From Frankiales bacterium (GTDB taxonomy: Bacteria; Actinomycetota; Actinomycetes; Mycobacteriales; SCTD01), in NCBI GenBank assembly GCA_025465465.1, contig JAODND010000073.1, positions 1 to 55,364 on the forward strand: a stretch of DNA of 55,364 nucleotides. The letters are read 5' to 3'. Of this stretch, positions 10,128-18,648 are shown in pieces. The translations under genes were made by a program, and so were the position numbers. The notes beneath the pieces were generated by a model. It did not search any database. It saw only the letters and a program-made list of their open reading frames with translations, and was not told where the DNA came from. Positions within the stretch are counted from its first letter, which is position 1. The number at the start of each line of letters is the position of its first letter.

Positions 10128-10694
10128 ATGCCTGACCTTCACATCAGCGGTGACGCCGAGGCCGACGCGCTCATCAGCCGCGATCCCCTCGCCCTGCTCC
10201 TCGCCATGCTGCTGGACCAGCAGATCCCGATGGAGAAGGCGTTCCGCGGTCCCTACGACCTGCTCGGGAGGATCGGGAAGCTCGATGCCGTCGAGATCGC
10301 CGAGCACCCCGACCTCGGCACCGTCTTCGCGACACCACCGGCGATCCACCGCTTTCCCGGGTCGATGGCCGGCCGTGTGCAGGACCTGTGCCGCTTCCTC
10401 GTCGAGCACCACGGCGGCAAGGCCGACAACGTCTGGAACGGCGTCAAGACCGGCGATGAGCTGCTCGCGCGGCTCAAGGCGCTCCCGGGCTTCGGCGAGC
10501 AGAAGGCGAAGATCTTCCTGGCGCTGCTGGGCAAGCGGCTGAACGTGCAGCCCACGGGGTGGCGCGACGCAGCAGGCGCGTATGGCGAGCAGGGAGCGTT
10601 TCGCTCGGTGGCCGACGTGACGAGCAAGGAGACGCTGCTCCAGGTGCGGGCCTACAAGCAGCAGCAGAAAGCTGCGCTGAAGAGCAAGACCTAG
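10128..10694 (+). CDS. HhH-GPD family base-excision-repair-like protein
   Basis: A 188-residue protein of the helix-hairpin-helix/GPD superfamily, in the short actinobacterial group annotated as an uncharacterised HhH-GPD family protein. LLAMLLDQQIPMEKAFRGPYDL forms the N-terminal helices. The hairpin motif LKALPGFGEQKAKIFLALLGKR (about residues 122-143) corresponds to the DNA-backbone-binding HhH with a Gly-rich turn. I see no Endonuclease-III iron-sulfur cysteines and no catalytic lysine. The GPD aspartate usually following the hairpin is not obvious, so glycosylase activity is uncertain. ATG at 10128. The 3' end overlaps the convergent DUF3099 gene by 4 nt. Confidence 0.82.
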   Translation: MPDLHISGDAEADALISRDPLALLLAMLLDQQIPMEKAFRGPYDLLGRIGKLDAVEIAEHPDLGTVFATPPAIHRFPGSMAGRVQDLCRFLVEHHGGKADNVWNGVKTGDELLARLKALPGFGEQKAKIFLALLGKRLNVQPTGWRDAAGAYGEQGAFRSVADVTSKETLLQVRAYKQQQKAALKSKT

Positions 10695-11002
10695 TCCTCC
10701 TGGTCGATGGTGCGACCCGGGTCGAGCTGGAGCCGGACCGGCTCGATGCGCCCGACCATGGCGTTGTCGCCGACCCGCTCCCGCGAGGGCGCTGCGTTGG
10801 CGGCGACGACGCCCATCCAGGGGAGGACGAGCGCCCCCAGGACCAGCAGCAGCTTGGCCCAGATCGGCACCGGCAGCGCGACGGCGAGGACGAAGCAGCC
10901 GGCCCGCACGAGCTGGGTCAGGGCATAGCGACGCATCCTGGCCTGACGCTCCTCGGTCGCCGACAGACCGGCCGAGGTGACGCGCACAGGATCGGAGGAC
11001 AC
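10691..11002 (-). CDS. DUF3099 small membrane protein
   Basis: About 103 residues, with two closely spaced transmembrane helices after the motif RRYALTQLVRAGCFVLAVAL, then WAKLLLVLGALVLPWMGVVAANA. This arrangement and a short polar C-terminal tail match DUF3099, a family restricted to Actinobacteria with no known function. The start at GTG 11002 is my preference. An in-frame GTG at 11059 would add 19 residues of Arg/His-rich sequence and leave only about 20 bp to the divergent aldehyde dehydrogenase gene, too little for both promoters. Confidence 0.7.
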   Translation of the reverse strand: MSSDPVRVTSAGLSATEERQARMRRYALTQLVRAGCFVLAVALPVPIWAKLLLVLGALVLPWMGVVAANAAPSRERVGDNAMVGRIEPVRLQLDPGRTIDQED

Positions 11003-11079
11003 GTCACCAGTGTGCGCCCTGGAGGCATGGCGCGCTTCGCGCGTACCGTTGTGCGTCACCCGCCGTCTGTGGAGGTTTG

Positions 11080-12552
11080 ATGACGATCGCCCAGGAACGC
11101 CCCACGCAACCGAGCTTCGACTCGCTCGAGCCCGCGACGGGCCAGGTCCACGCCAGCTTCCCGATCCACTCCGCCGCCGAGGTCGAGGCCGCAGTGGGTC
11201 GCGCCCGCGCGGCGCACGCGTGGTGGCAGGGGCTCGGGTTCAGCGGGCGCAAGGACAAGCTCGACGCCTGGAAGGCGATCCTGGCCAAGCGCCTGCCGGA
11301 GCTCGGCGAGCTCGTCCACCGCGAGAACGGCAAGCCGGTCGGCGACGCACAGCTCGAGGCCGGTATCGCGGTCGACCACATCGCCTGGGCCGGCAAGAAC
11401 GCCCGCCGCGTGCTCGGGCCGCGTCGGATCCCGAGCGGGATGATGATGGCCAACCAGGCCGCCTCCTTGGAGTACCAGTCGTTCGGCGTCGTCGGTGTGA
11501 TCGGTCCGTGGAACTACCCGGTGCTCACGCCGATGGGCTCGATCGCCTATGCCCTCGCCGCCGGCAACTGCGTCGTCTTCAAGCCCAGTGAATACACCCC
11601 GGCTGTCGGCAAGTGGCTCGTCGACACCTTCGCCGAGGTCGTGCCCGACCACGACGTCTTCCAGCTGATCACCGGGCTCGGCGAGACGGGCGCCGCGCTG
11701 TGCCGCGCGGGCGTCGACAAGATCGCCTTCACCGGCTCGGCACGGACCGGCAAGAAGGTGATGGCCGCGTGCGCCGAGAACCTCGTGCCGGTGCTCATGG
11801 AGTGCGGCGGCAAGGACGCGATGATCGTCGACGACGACGCCGACCTGACGGCGGCCGCCGACGCGGCACTCTGGGGCGGCATGAGCAACGCCGGTCAGAC
11901 CTGCATCGGCATCGAGCGGGTCTACGCCACCGAGAAGGCCTACGACGGCTTCCTTTCGGCGCTGACCGAGAAGGCCAAGAAGATCGAGGCAGGCGTCTCC
12001 TACGGGCCGATCACCATGCCGAGCCAGGTCGACATCATCCGCGAGCACATCGCCGATGCCCTGGCCAAGGGCGGTACGGCGGTCACCGGCGGCGACATCG
12101 ACGGCACCATCGTGCAGCCCACGATCCTCACCGGTGTCCCCGAGGACTCCAAGGCCGTCACGGAGGAGACCTTCGGCCCGACCATCACGGTCACCAAGGT
12201 GAAGGACGCCGACGAGGCGATCCGGCTGACCAACGCCACGACCTACGGCCTCGCGGGCGCCGTCTTCGCGAAGCGGCGGGGGATGGAGATCGCCCGGCAG
12301 CTCCGGTCGGGCATGACCAGCGTCAACAGCGTGCTGGCCTTCGCTGGCGTCCCGGGCCTGCCGTTCGGCGGTTCGGGCGACAGCGGCTTCGGCCGCATCC
12401 ACGGCGACGACGGTCTGCGCGAGTTCACCCGAGCCAAGGCGATCACCCGCCAGCGGTTCGCCCTGCCGATGCCGATCATGAGCTTCGAGCGGACGGCCAA
12501 GACCGACAACCTGCTGCTGAAGGTGATCCGGCTGCTGCACGGGCGCGGCTAG
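11080..12552 (+). CDS. NAD(P)-dependent aldehyde dehydrogenase
   Basis: Oxidises an aldehyde to a carboxylic acid. The 490-residue length is typical. The cofactor-binding region has GPWNYPVLTP and KPSEYTP, the general base glutamate is in LMECGGKD and the catalytic cysteine in NAGQTCIG. The C-terminal EETFGPTITV and the LPFGGSGDSGFGRIHG segment also fit, with a final basic amphipathic tail (LLLKVIRLLHGRG) that may associate with membrane. It resembles the succinate-semialdehyde/benzaldehyde-type actinobacterial ALDHs, but the substrate cannot be read off. ATG 11080 is preceded by GGAGG 4 nt upstream; a TTG 3 nt earlier is less likely. Its stop codon lies inside the alkB regulatory palindrome. 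Confidence 0.94.
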   Translation: MTIAQERPTQPSFDSLEPATGQVHASFPIHSAAEVEAAVGRARAAHAWWQGLGFSGRKDKLDAWKAILAKRLPELGELVHRENGKPVGDAQLEAGIAVDHIAWAGKNARRVLGPRRIPSGMMMANQAASLEYQSFGVVGVIGPWNYPVLTPMGSIAYALAAGNCVVFKPSEYTPAVGKWLVDTFAEVVPDHDVFQLITGLGETGAALCRAGVDKIAFTGSARTGKKVMAACAENLVPVLMECGGKDAMIVDDDADLTAAADAALWGGMSNAGQTCIGIERVYATEKAYDGFLSALTEKAKKIEAGVSYGPITMPSQVDIIREHIADALAKGGTAVTGGDIDGTIVQPTILTGVPEDSKAVTEETFGPTITVTKVKDADEAIRLTNATTYGLAGAVFAKRRGMEIARQLRSGMTSVNSVLAFAGVPGLPFGGSGDSGFGRIHGDDGLREFTRAKAITRQRFALPMPIMSFERTAKTDNLLLKVIRLLHGRG

Positions 12553-12569
12553 AACATCTGTTCTATCCT
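12550..12569 (+). promoter_or_regulatory. LexA-like (SOS-box-like) palindrome and -10 box of the alkB gene
   Basis: TAGAACATCTGTTCTA (12550-12565) is a 7+7 palindrome with a 2-nt centre. It contains GAAC-N4-GTTC, the core of actinobacterial LexA boxes (consensus TCGAAC-N4-GTTCGA, differing here at one base in each arm). It overlaps the stop of the preceding gene and the -10 box TATCCT (12564-12569), which ends 6 nt before the GTG start at 12576. LexA control of an alkylation-repair gene is therefore plausible but inferred. Confidence 0.55.
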
Positions 12570-12575
12570 GGTCGG

Positions 12576-13244
12576 GTGGACGTCGCCTGGCAGGACAGCC
12601 TTCTGGTGCTCGGGCACGACCGCCTGTCGTTCGACGGGGTGCGCCGGGACCACCTCGACAGCGCCTCGTGGGTCGACCTGGTGCCGGGCTGGGTGCCCGA
12701 CCACGCCGACCTGTTCGCTGAGCTGCTCCGTGATGCCCCCTGGCACCAGCGCACTCGCGTCATGTGGGAGCGCGAGGTCCTCGAGCCGCGCCTGACCGCC
12801 TGGTTCGAGGGCGCCCTGCCGCCGTCGCTGGAGGAGCTCCGGATTGCGGTGTCGGGTCGCTACGGCATCGAGTTCGACTCGTGTCTGGTCAACCTCTACC
12901 GCGACGGCAACGACGCGGTCGCGTGGCACGGCGACACGGTGCGCAAGACGCTCCGCGACCCGATGGTCGTCACGGTGTCGCTCGGTGCCTCGCGGCGCTT
13001 CCTGGTACGCCGAAAGGGCGGCGGGCCGGTCCTCAAGGAGTACGCCCCAGGGCAGGGCGACCTCATGGTCATGGGCGGTGCGATGCAGCACGACTACGAG
13101 CACAGCGTGCCGCGGCAGAAGAACGCTTCCGGCGCCCGGATGTCGGTGACGATGCGGCACAGCACCCAGCTGTGCCTCAGAGGTGCGGTTGCTCCGGGAG
13201 CAGGTCCGGATACGTCGCCTGGCGCTTCTCGGCCTTGGCGCTGA
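12576..13244 (+). CDS. alkB: AlkB-family 2-oxoglutarate/Fe(II)-dependent dioxygenase
   Basis: Oxidative demethylase that removes N1-methyladenine/N3-methylcytosine lesions. The 222-residue protein has the Fe-binding triad H118-x-D120 (AWHGD) and H176 (YEHSVPR), and the 2-oxoglutarate-binding arginines R188 and R194 (ARMSVTMR). LVNLYRDGNDAVAWHGD and VTVSLGASRRFLVRRK are typical of the family. GTG 12576 is chosen because the fold begins there, no Shine-Dalgarno is present, and a -10 box ends 6 nt upstream. The 3' end runs 68 nt into the convergent enoyl-CoA hydratase gene; the last 25 or so residues are beyond the conserved domain. Confidence 0.9.
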   Translation: MDVAWQDSLLVLGHDRLSFDGVRRDHLDSASWVDLVPGWVPDHADLFAELLRDAPWHQRTRVMWEREVLEPRLTAWFEGALPPSLEELRIAVSGRYGIEFDSCLVNLYRDGNDAVAWHGDTVRKTLRDPMVVTVSLGASRRFLVRRKGGGPVLKEYAPGQGDLMVMGGAMQHDYEHSVPRQKNASGARMSVTMRHSTQLCLRGAVAPGAGPDTSPGASRPWR

Positions 13245-14025
13245 ACGACTCCACCATGTCGCCGGGCTGGAACATGCCGGCCTGCCAGGTCGCGATCTGG
13301 TCCAGGGAGTCGGCGACGGTGTGGTCGCGCGCGAAGTTCATGGCGACCTTCGTCCCGTGGATGGCCAGCGGCGACTTGCCAGCGATCTCCCTGGCGGTCT
13401 CGAGCACCCCGTCGACCAGCGACGCGTGATCGGCGTACACCTCCTGGACGAGCCCGACCTCGTACGCCCGCTGCGCCGGCATCCGCCGGCCGGTGTAGGC
13501 AAGCTCGCGGGCGACACCCTCCGGAATGCACTTCCCGAGGCGCTGCAGGGTGCCGATGTCCGCGGTCATGCCGATGTTGATCTCCTGCACGACGAAGAAG
13601 GCATCCGCGCTGCAGTAGCGAAGGTCGGCCGCGGTGGCGAGGTCGAGCGCCCCGCCGATGCAGCCGCCCTGGACGGCGACGAGGACGGGCATCCGGGCCT
13701 GTTCGAGGCACGAGGCGGTGTGCTGCAGCGTCTTCGCGGTGCCGCGCGTGCGGGCGTGCCTGCGGCCGAGCTCGATGTCGCCGTCGTCCTGCCGACCGGC
13801 GAACACTGCGAGGTCCATCCCGGCGCAGAAGTGCTTGCCGGTGCTGGAGAGCACGATCGCCCGGGCACTCGCCTCGGCGCTGATCCCGTCGACGATCTCG
13901 GGAAGCTCGGCCCAGAAGGCAGCCGTCATGGAGTTGTACTCGTCGGGGCGGTTCATGCGCACGTGCGCGACGTTGTCGGCGATCTCGACGTCGAAGCACG
14001 CATAGGTCTTGTGAGCGGCGGTCAT
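13177..14025 (-). CDS. Enoyl-CoA hydratase/isomerase family protein, dienoyl-CoA isomerase-like
   Basis: A 282-residue crotonase-fold protein. HFCAGMDLAVF supplies the first oxyanion-hole segment and VQGGCIGGALDLATAADLRY the second. The acidic pair in VVQEINIGMTADIGTLQRL occupies the positions of the catalytic Glu and Asp of delta3,5-delta2,4-dienoyl-CoA isomerase (ECH1), whose signature EIDVGLAADVGTLQRLPK is closely matched. It would reposition double bonds of polyunsaturated acyl-CoAs for beta-oxidation. It overlaps the convergent alkB end by 68 nt. The neighbouring genes do not define a specific pathway, so the substrate is open. Confidence 0.87.
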   Translation of the reverse strand: MTAAHKTYACFDVEIADNVAHVRMNRPDEYNSMTAAFWAELPEIVDGISAEASARAIVLSSTGKHFCAGMDLAVFAGRQDDGDIELGRRHARTRGTAKTLQHTASCLEQARMPVLVAVQGGCIGGALDLATAADLRYCSADAFFVVQEINIGMTADIGTLQRLGKCIPEGVARELAYTGRRMPAQRAYEVGLVQEVYADHASLVDGVLETAREIAGKSPLAIHGTKVAMNFARDHTVADSLDQIATWQAGMFQPGDMVESFSAKAEKRQATYPDLLPEQPHL

Positions 14026-14063
14026 CCCACGATCCTGCCGTACCGCTGAGTAGCGTCGATCGG

Positions 14064-14846
14064 GTGACTGTCTTGTCGATGTCCGGCGTGAGCGTCGTGC
14101 GCGAGGGGGTGACGCTGCTCGCTGGGATCGACTGGGAGGTCGAGGAGGGCCAGCGCTGGGCGCTGCTCGGACCGAACGGAGCGGGCAAGACGACGCTGTT
14201 GGCGGTGGCCGGAGCCGCGCTCTTCCCGAGCGGCGGCACAGTGACGCTGCTCGGCGAGACCTACGGCGAGGCCGATCTCGGTGAGCTGCGCACCCGCGTC
14301 GGGCTCTCGAGCGCCGCCCTGTCGGACCGGGTGCCGCCGCAGGAGCGAGCTGTCGACGTCGTGGTCACCGCGGCGCACGGCGTGATCGGCCGCTGGCCCA
14401 CCGGCTACGACCCGGGAGACGTCGCCCGGGCCACCGACCTGCTGGCGAGAGTCGGGCTGCGGGCCTTCGCGGACCGCCGCTACGGCACGCTGTCGGAGGG
14501 GGAGCGCAAGCGGGTGCTGCTCGCACGCGCCCTCATGACCGACCCCGAGCTGCTGCTCCTCGACGAGCCGGCGGCGGGTCTCGACCTGGGCGCGCGCGAG
14601 GCGCTGCTGCGGCTGCTCACCCGGCTCACCAGTCCCGGGGCGCCCCCGACCGTGCTGGTCACGCACCACGTCGAGGAGATCCCGGTCGGGACCACGCACG
14701 CGCTGCTGCTGTCGCGCGGCCGGGTCGTGGCGTCGGGTCCGATCGCCGACGTGATCACCGGGCCGCTGCTGACGCAGGCGTTCGGGATCCCCCTGCAGGC
14801 GAGCTCGACCGACGGGCGCTGGACGGCGCGCTTCGGCGTGCCCTGA
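14064..14846 (+). CDS. ABC transporter ATP-binding protein (orphan ATPase)
   Basis: A 260-residue ABC ATPase. Walker A is GPNGAGKTT (about residues 36-44), the signature is LSEGERKRVLLARAL, Walker B is LLLLDEPAAGLD and the switch histidine is in VTHHVEE. No permease or binding protein lies nearby, and it matches the YlmA/iron-complex-like ATPases that often stand alone, so its partner is unknown. GTG 14064 follows a -10 box TAGCGT (14051-14056) by 7 nt without a Shine-Dalgarno, suggesting a leaderless mRNA. Confidence 0.9.
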   Translation: MTVLSMSGVSVVREGVTLLAGIDWEVEEGQRWALLGPNGAGKTTLLAVAGAALFPSGGTVTLLGETYGEADLGELRTRVGLSSAALSDRVPPQERAVDVVVTAAHGVIGRWPTGYDPGDVARATDLLARVGLRAFADRRYGTLSEGERKRVLLARALMTDPELLLLDEPAAGLDLGAREALLRLLTRLTSPGAPPTVLVTHHVEEIPVGTTHALLLSRGRVVASGPIADVITGPLLTQAFGIPLQASSTDGRWTARFGVP

Positions 14847-14861
14847 AGGTCGAAGCGACGA

Positions 14862-15095
14862 CTACGGCTCGACGGTGGTCTCCACGGCGTCGACGAGCTG
14901 CGCGCTCTCGTCAACCCACTGGAGGGCGGAGTCGCGGAGGTTGGGCTCGTAGGCCTTGGCGTGGTGGGCGCAGAAGAGCAGGTCGCCGGAAGCCAGGACG
15001 ACCCGCACCCGGGCCTGGGCGCCGCAGCGGTCGCAACGGTCGGCATTGGTCAGGGTGGCGGGGGCGGTGGGTGTCACAGTTCCGGTCACGTTCAT
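14862..15095 (-). CDS. DUF7455 small zinc-ribbon-like protein
   Basis: A 77-residue protein with paired metal-ligand motifs: CDRC near residue 21 and CAHH near residue 42 (ADRCDRCGAQARVRVVLASG and LLFCAHHAKAYEPNL). It belongs to the small actinobacterial DUF7455 family, whose M. tuberculosis member, as I recall, is Rv2708c next to sigB. A sigma factor of that type lies at the left of this window. Function unknown; a bound zinc is inferred from the cysteines and histidines. ATG 15095; a GTG one codon upstream is possible. Longer in-frame extensions run antisense through the CoA-transferase gene and are rejected. Confidence 0.85.
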   Translation of the reverse strand: MNVTGTVTPTAPATLTNADRCDRCGAQARVRVVLASGDLLFCAHHAKAYEPNLRDSALQWVDESAQLVDAVETTVEP

Positions 15096-15137
15096 CACAA
15101 CACCACACTTCCGGCCTTCGTTCCCACTCGGGGCAGG

Positions 15138-16289
15138 ATGTGCGGCGTGTCGCAACACGGTGTTCACAAGACGGTTGAGGGTCCCCTCACGGGTCTGCTG
15201 GTCGTGGACTTCTCTCGTGTGCTGGCGGGGCCGTTCGCGACGATGATGCTGGCGGACCTCGGTGCGCGCGTGATCAAGGTGGAGAAACCGGACACCGGGG
15301 ATGATTCGCGCAGCTACGGGCCGTTCCTCGACGACAGGTCGCTGTACTTCGCCCGGGTGAACCACGGCAAGGAGTCGCTCGGGGCGGATCTCCGGGACCC
15401 GGCTGACCTCGCGCTGGTCCTGCGGTTGGTGGCGCGCGCCGACGTGCTCGTCGAGAACTTCCGCCCCGGCGTGATGGCACGCCTGGGGCTCGGCTACGAC
15501 GACTGCCGCGCCCTCAACCCCGGTCTCCTGTACTGCTCGATCAGTGGCTTCGGGCACACCGGACCGTGGTCGCAGCGCCCGGCTTACGACGCGGTCGTCC
15601 AGGGGATGAGCGGGCTGATGGCGATCACCGGTGCCGCCGACGGCCCACCGGTGAAGCCGGGCTCTCCGGTGGCGGACCTGTCCGCGGGCCTCTACGCGTT
15701 CGGTGGGATCTGCGCCGCGCTCCGCGGAGGCAAGGGCACCCACCTCGACGTCGCGATGTACGACGCCACGGTCTCGCTGCTCGAGGGCGCTGCCCTGAGC
15801 TGGCTGGCCACGGGTGTGGAACCCGGGCGGATCGGCAACGCGCACTTCGCGATCGCGCCCTTCGACACCTTCAGCTGTGCCGACCGCGACATCACCATCT
15901 GCGCGGCCAACGACCTGCTGTTCGGGGCGCTCTGCTCCGCGCTGGGCCTGCCCGCGCTGCTCACGGACGACCGGTTCGCGACGAACGCCCTGCGCCACCG
16001 GCACCGCGACACCCTCAAGCTGCTGCTCGAGAGCGAGCTCCGACAGGAGTCCGGGTCGCACTGGCTCGAGGTGCTCGACCGCGCCGGCGTGCCCTGCGGC
16101 CCGATCTGCGACGTCGCGGAGGCTGTCGGGTCCGAGCAGTCGAAGGCACGGCAGATGGTGGTGGACGCCGGGGGAGTCCCGGTGCCCGGCAACCCGGTGA
16201 AGCTGTCCGCCTGGCCGGACGCGGGGTCACGTCCCGCGGAGCCGATGCTCGACCAGCACGGCGCCGCGATCCGCGCCGAGTTCGCGTGA
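15138..16289 (+). CDS. CaiB/BaiF family (class III) CoA transferase
   Basis: Moves CoA between carboxylic acids through an aspartyl-CoA thioester. The 383-residue length is usual. LVVDFSRVLAGPFATMMLADLGARVIKVEKP is the N-terminal CoA-binding Rossmann segment. GFGHTGPWSQRPAYD and VADLSAGLYAFGG follow, and the aspartate in the latter is the probable nucleophile. A C-terminal KLSAWP marks the end of the fold. The ATG at 15138 or GTG at 15147 could be used; neither has a strong Shine-Dalgarno. It stands alone between a small zinc protein and a flavoprotein, so its acids are unknown. Confidence 0.9.
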   Translation: MCGVSQHGVHKTVEGPLTGLLVVDFSRVLAGPFATMMLADLGARVIKVEKPDTGDDSRSYGPFLDDRSLYFARVNHGKESLGADLRDPADLALVLRLVARADVLVENFRPGVMARLGLGYDDCRALNPGLLYCSISGFGHTGPWSQRPAYDAVVQGMSGLMAITGAADGPPVKPGSPVADLSAGLYAFGGICAALRGGKGTHLDVAMYDATVSLLEGAALSWLATGVEPGRIGNAHFAIAPFDTFSCADRDITICAANDLLFGALCSALGLPALLTDDRFATNALRHRHRDTLKLLLESELRQESGSHWLEVLDRAGVPCGPICDVAEAVGSEQSKARQMVVDAGGVPVPGNPVKLSAWPDAGSRPAEPMLDQHGAAIRAEFA

Positions 16290-16299
16290 CCGCCTGGCA

Positions 16300-17409
16300 C
16301 TACTCGACGAGCGAGACCAGCCAGCGCACCCGCCGTCGCTCCAGTTGGTCGGCCATCGTGGTGCGCCCGCTGACGAGCTCCTGCAGCAGCGGCCACAGCG
16401 GCGGTGTGCGCATCACCCGGTGCACCACTCCGGGACGCCGCGTGAACACCGCCAGGGCCCGTCGCCCCGCGGCCACCTCCGCCCCCAGCACGGACTCGAC
16501 AGCCTGCTCGTAGGACGGCAGCTCGCCAACCGCGGCCAGTCCGGCGAGCCGACCGGACCGCAGCGCGAAGGAGATCCCCTCCCGGGTCCAGGGCTCGAGC
16601 AGACCGGCCGCGTCCCCGGCGACGAGCACCTGCCCCCGACGCAGGGGTGAGCCCGCTGTCCGTACCCGGGTCTGGTGGCCGCCGTCGTGGATCGCCGTAC
16701 CGAGGTCGAGGCCGAGCGACGCGACGAAGGCCCGGTAGTAGTCGCGCATCGCCGGCCCCTGGTCGCGTGACCCGATGACGCCGACCGTGAGGACGTCACC
16801 CTTGGGGAACACCCAGCCGTAGCTGCCGGGGACAGGCCCCCAGTCGAGCAGCACGTGACCGTCCCAGTCCGACCCGGGCGGCCGGGGCAGCTCCGCCTCG
16901 AGCCCGATGTCGACGAGGTCGCAGTGCACCCCGACGTACGCCGAGGCGCGCGAGGCTGAGCCGTCGGCCGCCACCACGGCGCGCGCAAGGACGGGTCCTC
17001 CGGACGTGCCGAGGGTGACCAGGCCGTCCTGTTCGGCGTACGCGCCGACGGTGACCCCGGTCGTGAGCTCCGTGCCGGCCTCCCGAGCCAGGCCGACCAG
17101 CGTGGCGTCCAGCTCCGAGCGGAGCACCATCGGCAGGAACGGCACGGCCTCGCGCGTGAACGCACGCCCGCCCCGGTGCGTGAACGTGAAGCGACCCACG
17201 AGGTCCCGGGCCAGTCCCGAGACGTCCACGCCGCTGTCGGCCAGCGCCCGCTGAGCGGGCCCGATCAGACCGCCGCCGCATCGCTTGTAGCGAGGGATCT
17301 CGGCCTTCTCGAGCAGCAGGACCCGCGCACCTGCCTCGGCGGCCGCGCGCGCCGCGGCCGCACCGGCCGGGCCTGCTCCGACCACAGCCAGGTCCCACAC
17401 GCCCGTCAT
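16300..17409 (-). CDS. Geranylgeranyl-reductase family FAD-dependent oxidoreductase
   Basis: A 369-residue flavoprotein of the geranylgeranyl reductase/PHBH superfamily. VVGAGPAGAAAARAAAEAG (about residues 8-26) is the FAD Rossmann motif, YKRCGGGLIGP matches the family's substrate-side CGGGL segment, and VLVAGDAAGLLEPWTREGI is the second FAD motif (GD). Relatives reduce prenyl chains of lipids or menaquinone in Actinobacteria. No isoprenoid gene is adjacent, so the substrate is unknown. It is convergent with the CoA transferase (10 bp apart) and divergent from the transglycosylase gene. Confidence 0.88.
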   Translation of the reverse strand: MTGVWDLAVVGAGPAGAAAARAAAEAGARVLLLEKAEIPRYKRCGGGLIGPAQRALADSGVDVSGLARDLVGRFTFTHRGGRAFTREAVPFLPMVLRSELDATLVGLAREAGTELTTGVTVGAYAEQDGLVTLGTSGGPVLARAVVAADGSASRASAYVGVHCDLVDIGLEAELPRPPGSDWDGHVLLDWGPVPGSYGWVFPKGDVLTVGVIGSRDQGPAMRDYYRAFVASLGLDLGTAIHDGGHQTRVRTAGSPLRRGQVLVAGDAAGLLEPWTREGISFALRSGRLAGLAAVGELPSYEQAVESVLGAEVAAGRRALAVFTRRPGVVHRVMRTPPLWPLLQELVSGRTTMADQLERRRVRWLVSLVE

Positions 17410-17525
17410 GGAGGGTTCCCGTGGGAGGATCGGGGTAACAGCGGAGAAACCGGTTCAGGTCGCCCGCGCCCACGCGGCTCGTTGAGCACGTCGGACTGCC
17501 TACCAGAGGAGGGATCGCCGAGCTG

Positions 17526-18623
17526 ATGCGCGCGACCGTGCCGGTCGGCCGGTTCCTGGTGGCCGCCACGCTGGCCGTGCTCGTCGCGGGCGGGCTGGCC
17601 TTCGCTGCCGCCGCCGGCTTCCCCGCGCCGCGGACCAGCCCGCAGTCCGTCGCCGCGCCTTCGCCCGTGCCGCGGGACGTGCCCGTGCAGCAGGCGTCGC
17701 GGTCCCGGACACCGCTGGCGGTCAAGCCGCTCCGGACGCTCGTCACGCCCGACCTCATGGTCACGACGAGGGCACCGCTGACCCAGCAGCAGCTGAGCCG
17801 GATCCTCGCGCTGCGCGGGATCACCTGGACGTCGACGATCAGCACGGGCGCGGTGCGGGTCGGCCACCGGGCGGTCAACGCGATGGCCGTCGACCCGTCG
17901 AGCTTCCGCGCCTTCACGCCGCGAGAGACCGCGCGGTCGGACGCGCTGTGGACAGCGGTTGCACGCGGCGACCTCGCCGCGTCGTACGCAGCCAAGCTCC
18001 CGTTGGGCAGCACCGTGCACGTCTTCGGCAGGCACGACGCGGACGCGCGCATAGGTGCCGTCGCTGCCTATGACCTGCCCGGCTCCGCTCTCGTCATGAG
18101 CCGCGCCAGGGGACGCGAGATCGGCCTGGCCCTGAACACCGTCATCCTGGCAGCGCCAGAGCGTCGGCTGGGCCGCCTCGAGGGCGAGATTCGCGACGCG
18201 GTCGGCCGCCACGTGGTCTTCGCCGAGTTGCGTCCCGCCACGATCGTGGACCGCCGGCCCGCGACCTACCGCGAGCTCTACCAGCTCTCGGCGGGCTATT
18301 GCCCAGGCCTGTCGTGGAAGGTCCTGGCGGCGATCGGCCAGGTGGAGAGCGGGCACGGGCGCAACGTCGGGCCGTCCAGCGCCGGCGCGCTCGGGCCGAT
18401 GCAGTTCATGCCGGCGACCTGGGCCGCCTATGGCGTCGACGGCGACGGTGACGGCAAGGCCGACATCATGAGCCCCTACGACGCCGTGCCCGCGGCCGCG
18501 CTCTATCTGTGCCGCAACGGCGCCGGCCGGGGTGGTCAGGCGCTCTACGACGCGATCTTCAACTACAACCACGCAGACTGGTATGTGCGGGAGGTCTTGG
18601 CCCTCGCAGCCGAGTACGCCTAG
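17526..18623 (+). CDS. Secreted lytic transglycosylase (SLT domain)
   Basis: Predicted cell-wall hydrolase that cleaves the MurNAc-GlcNAc bond of peptidoglycan. The 365-residue protein has an N-terminal signal anchor (FLVAATLAVLVAGGLAFAAAA, residues about 10-30), then a Ser/Pro-rich stretch and an uncharacterised domain (about 70-240). A C-terminal SLT-like domain begins near LSWKVLAAIGQVESGHGRN, whose glutamate is the catalytic residue. GALGPMQFMPATWAAYGVDGDGDG and YDAIFNYNHADWYV are family hallmarks. The middle domain (LTQQQLSRILALRGI and onward) is also found in other actinobacterial transglycosylases. ATG 17526 follows GGAGGG by about 12 nt, a long but usable spacing. Confidence 0.9.
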   Translation: MRATVPVGRFLVAATLAVLVAGGLAFAAAAGFPAPRTSPQSVAAPSPVPRDVPVQQASRSRTPLAVKPLRTLVTPDLMVTTRAPLTQQQLSRILALRGITWTSTISTGAVRVGHRAVNAMAVDPSSFRAFTPRETARSDALWTAVARGDLAASYAAKLPLGSTVHVFGRHDADARIGAVAAYDLPGSALVMSRARGREIGLALNTVILAAPERRLGRLEGEIRDAVGRHVVFAELRPATIVDRRPATYRELYQLSAGYCPGLSWKVLAAIGQVESGHGRNVGPSSAGALGPMQFMPATWAAYGVDGDGDGKADIMSPYDAVPAAALYLCRNGAGRGGQALYDAIFNYNHADWYVREVLALAAEYA

Positions 18624-18648
18624 CCGCGCTGCCGCTAGGTTCGGGGTC

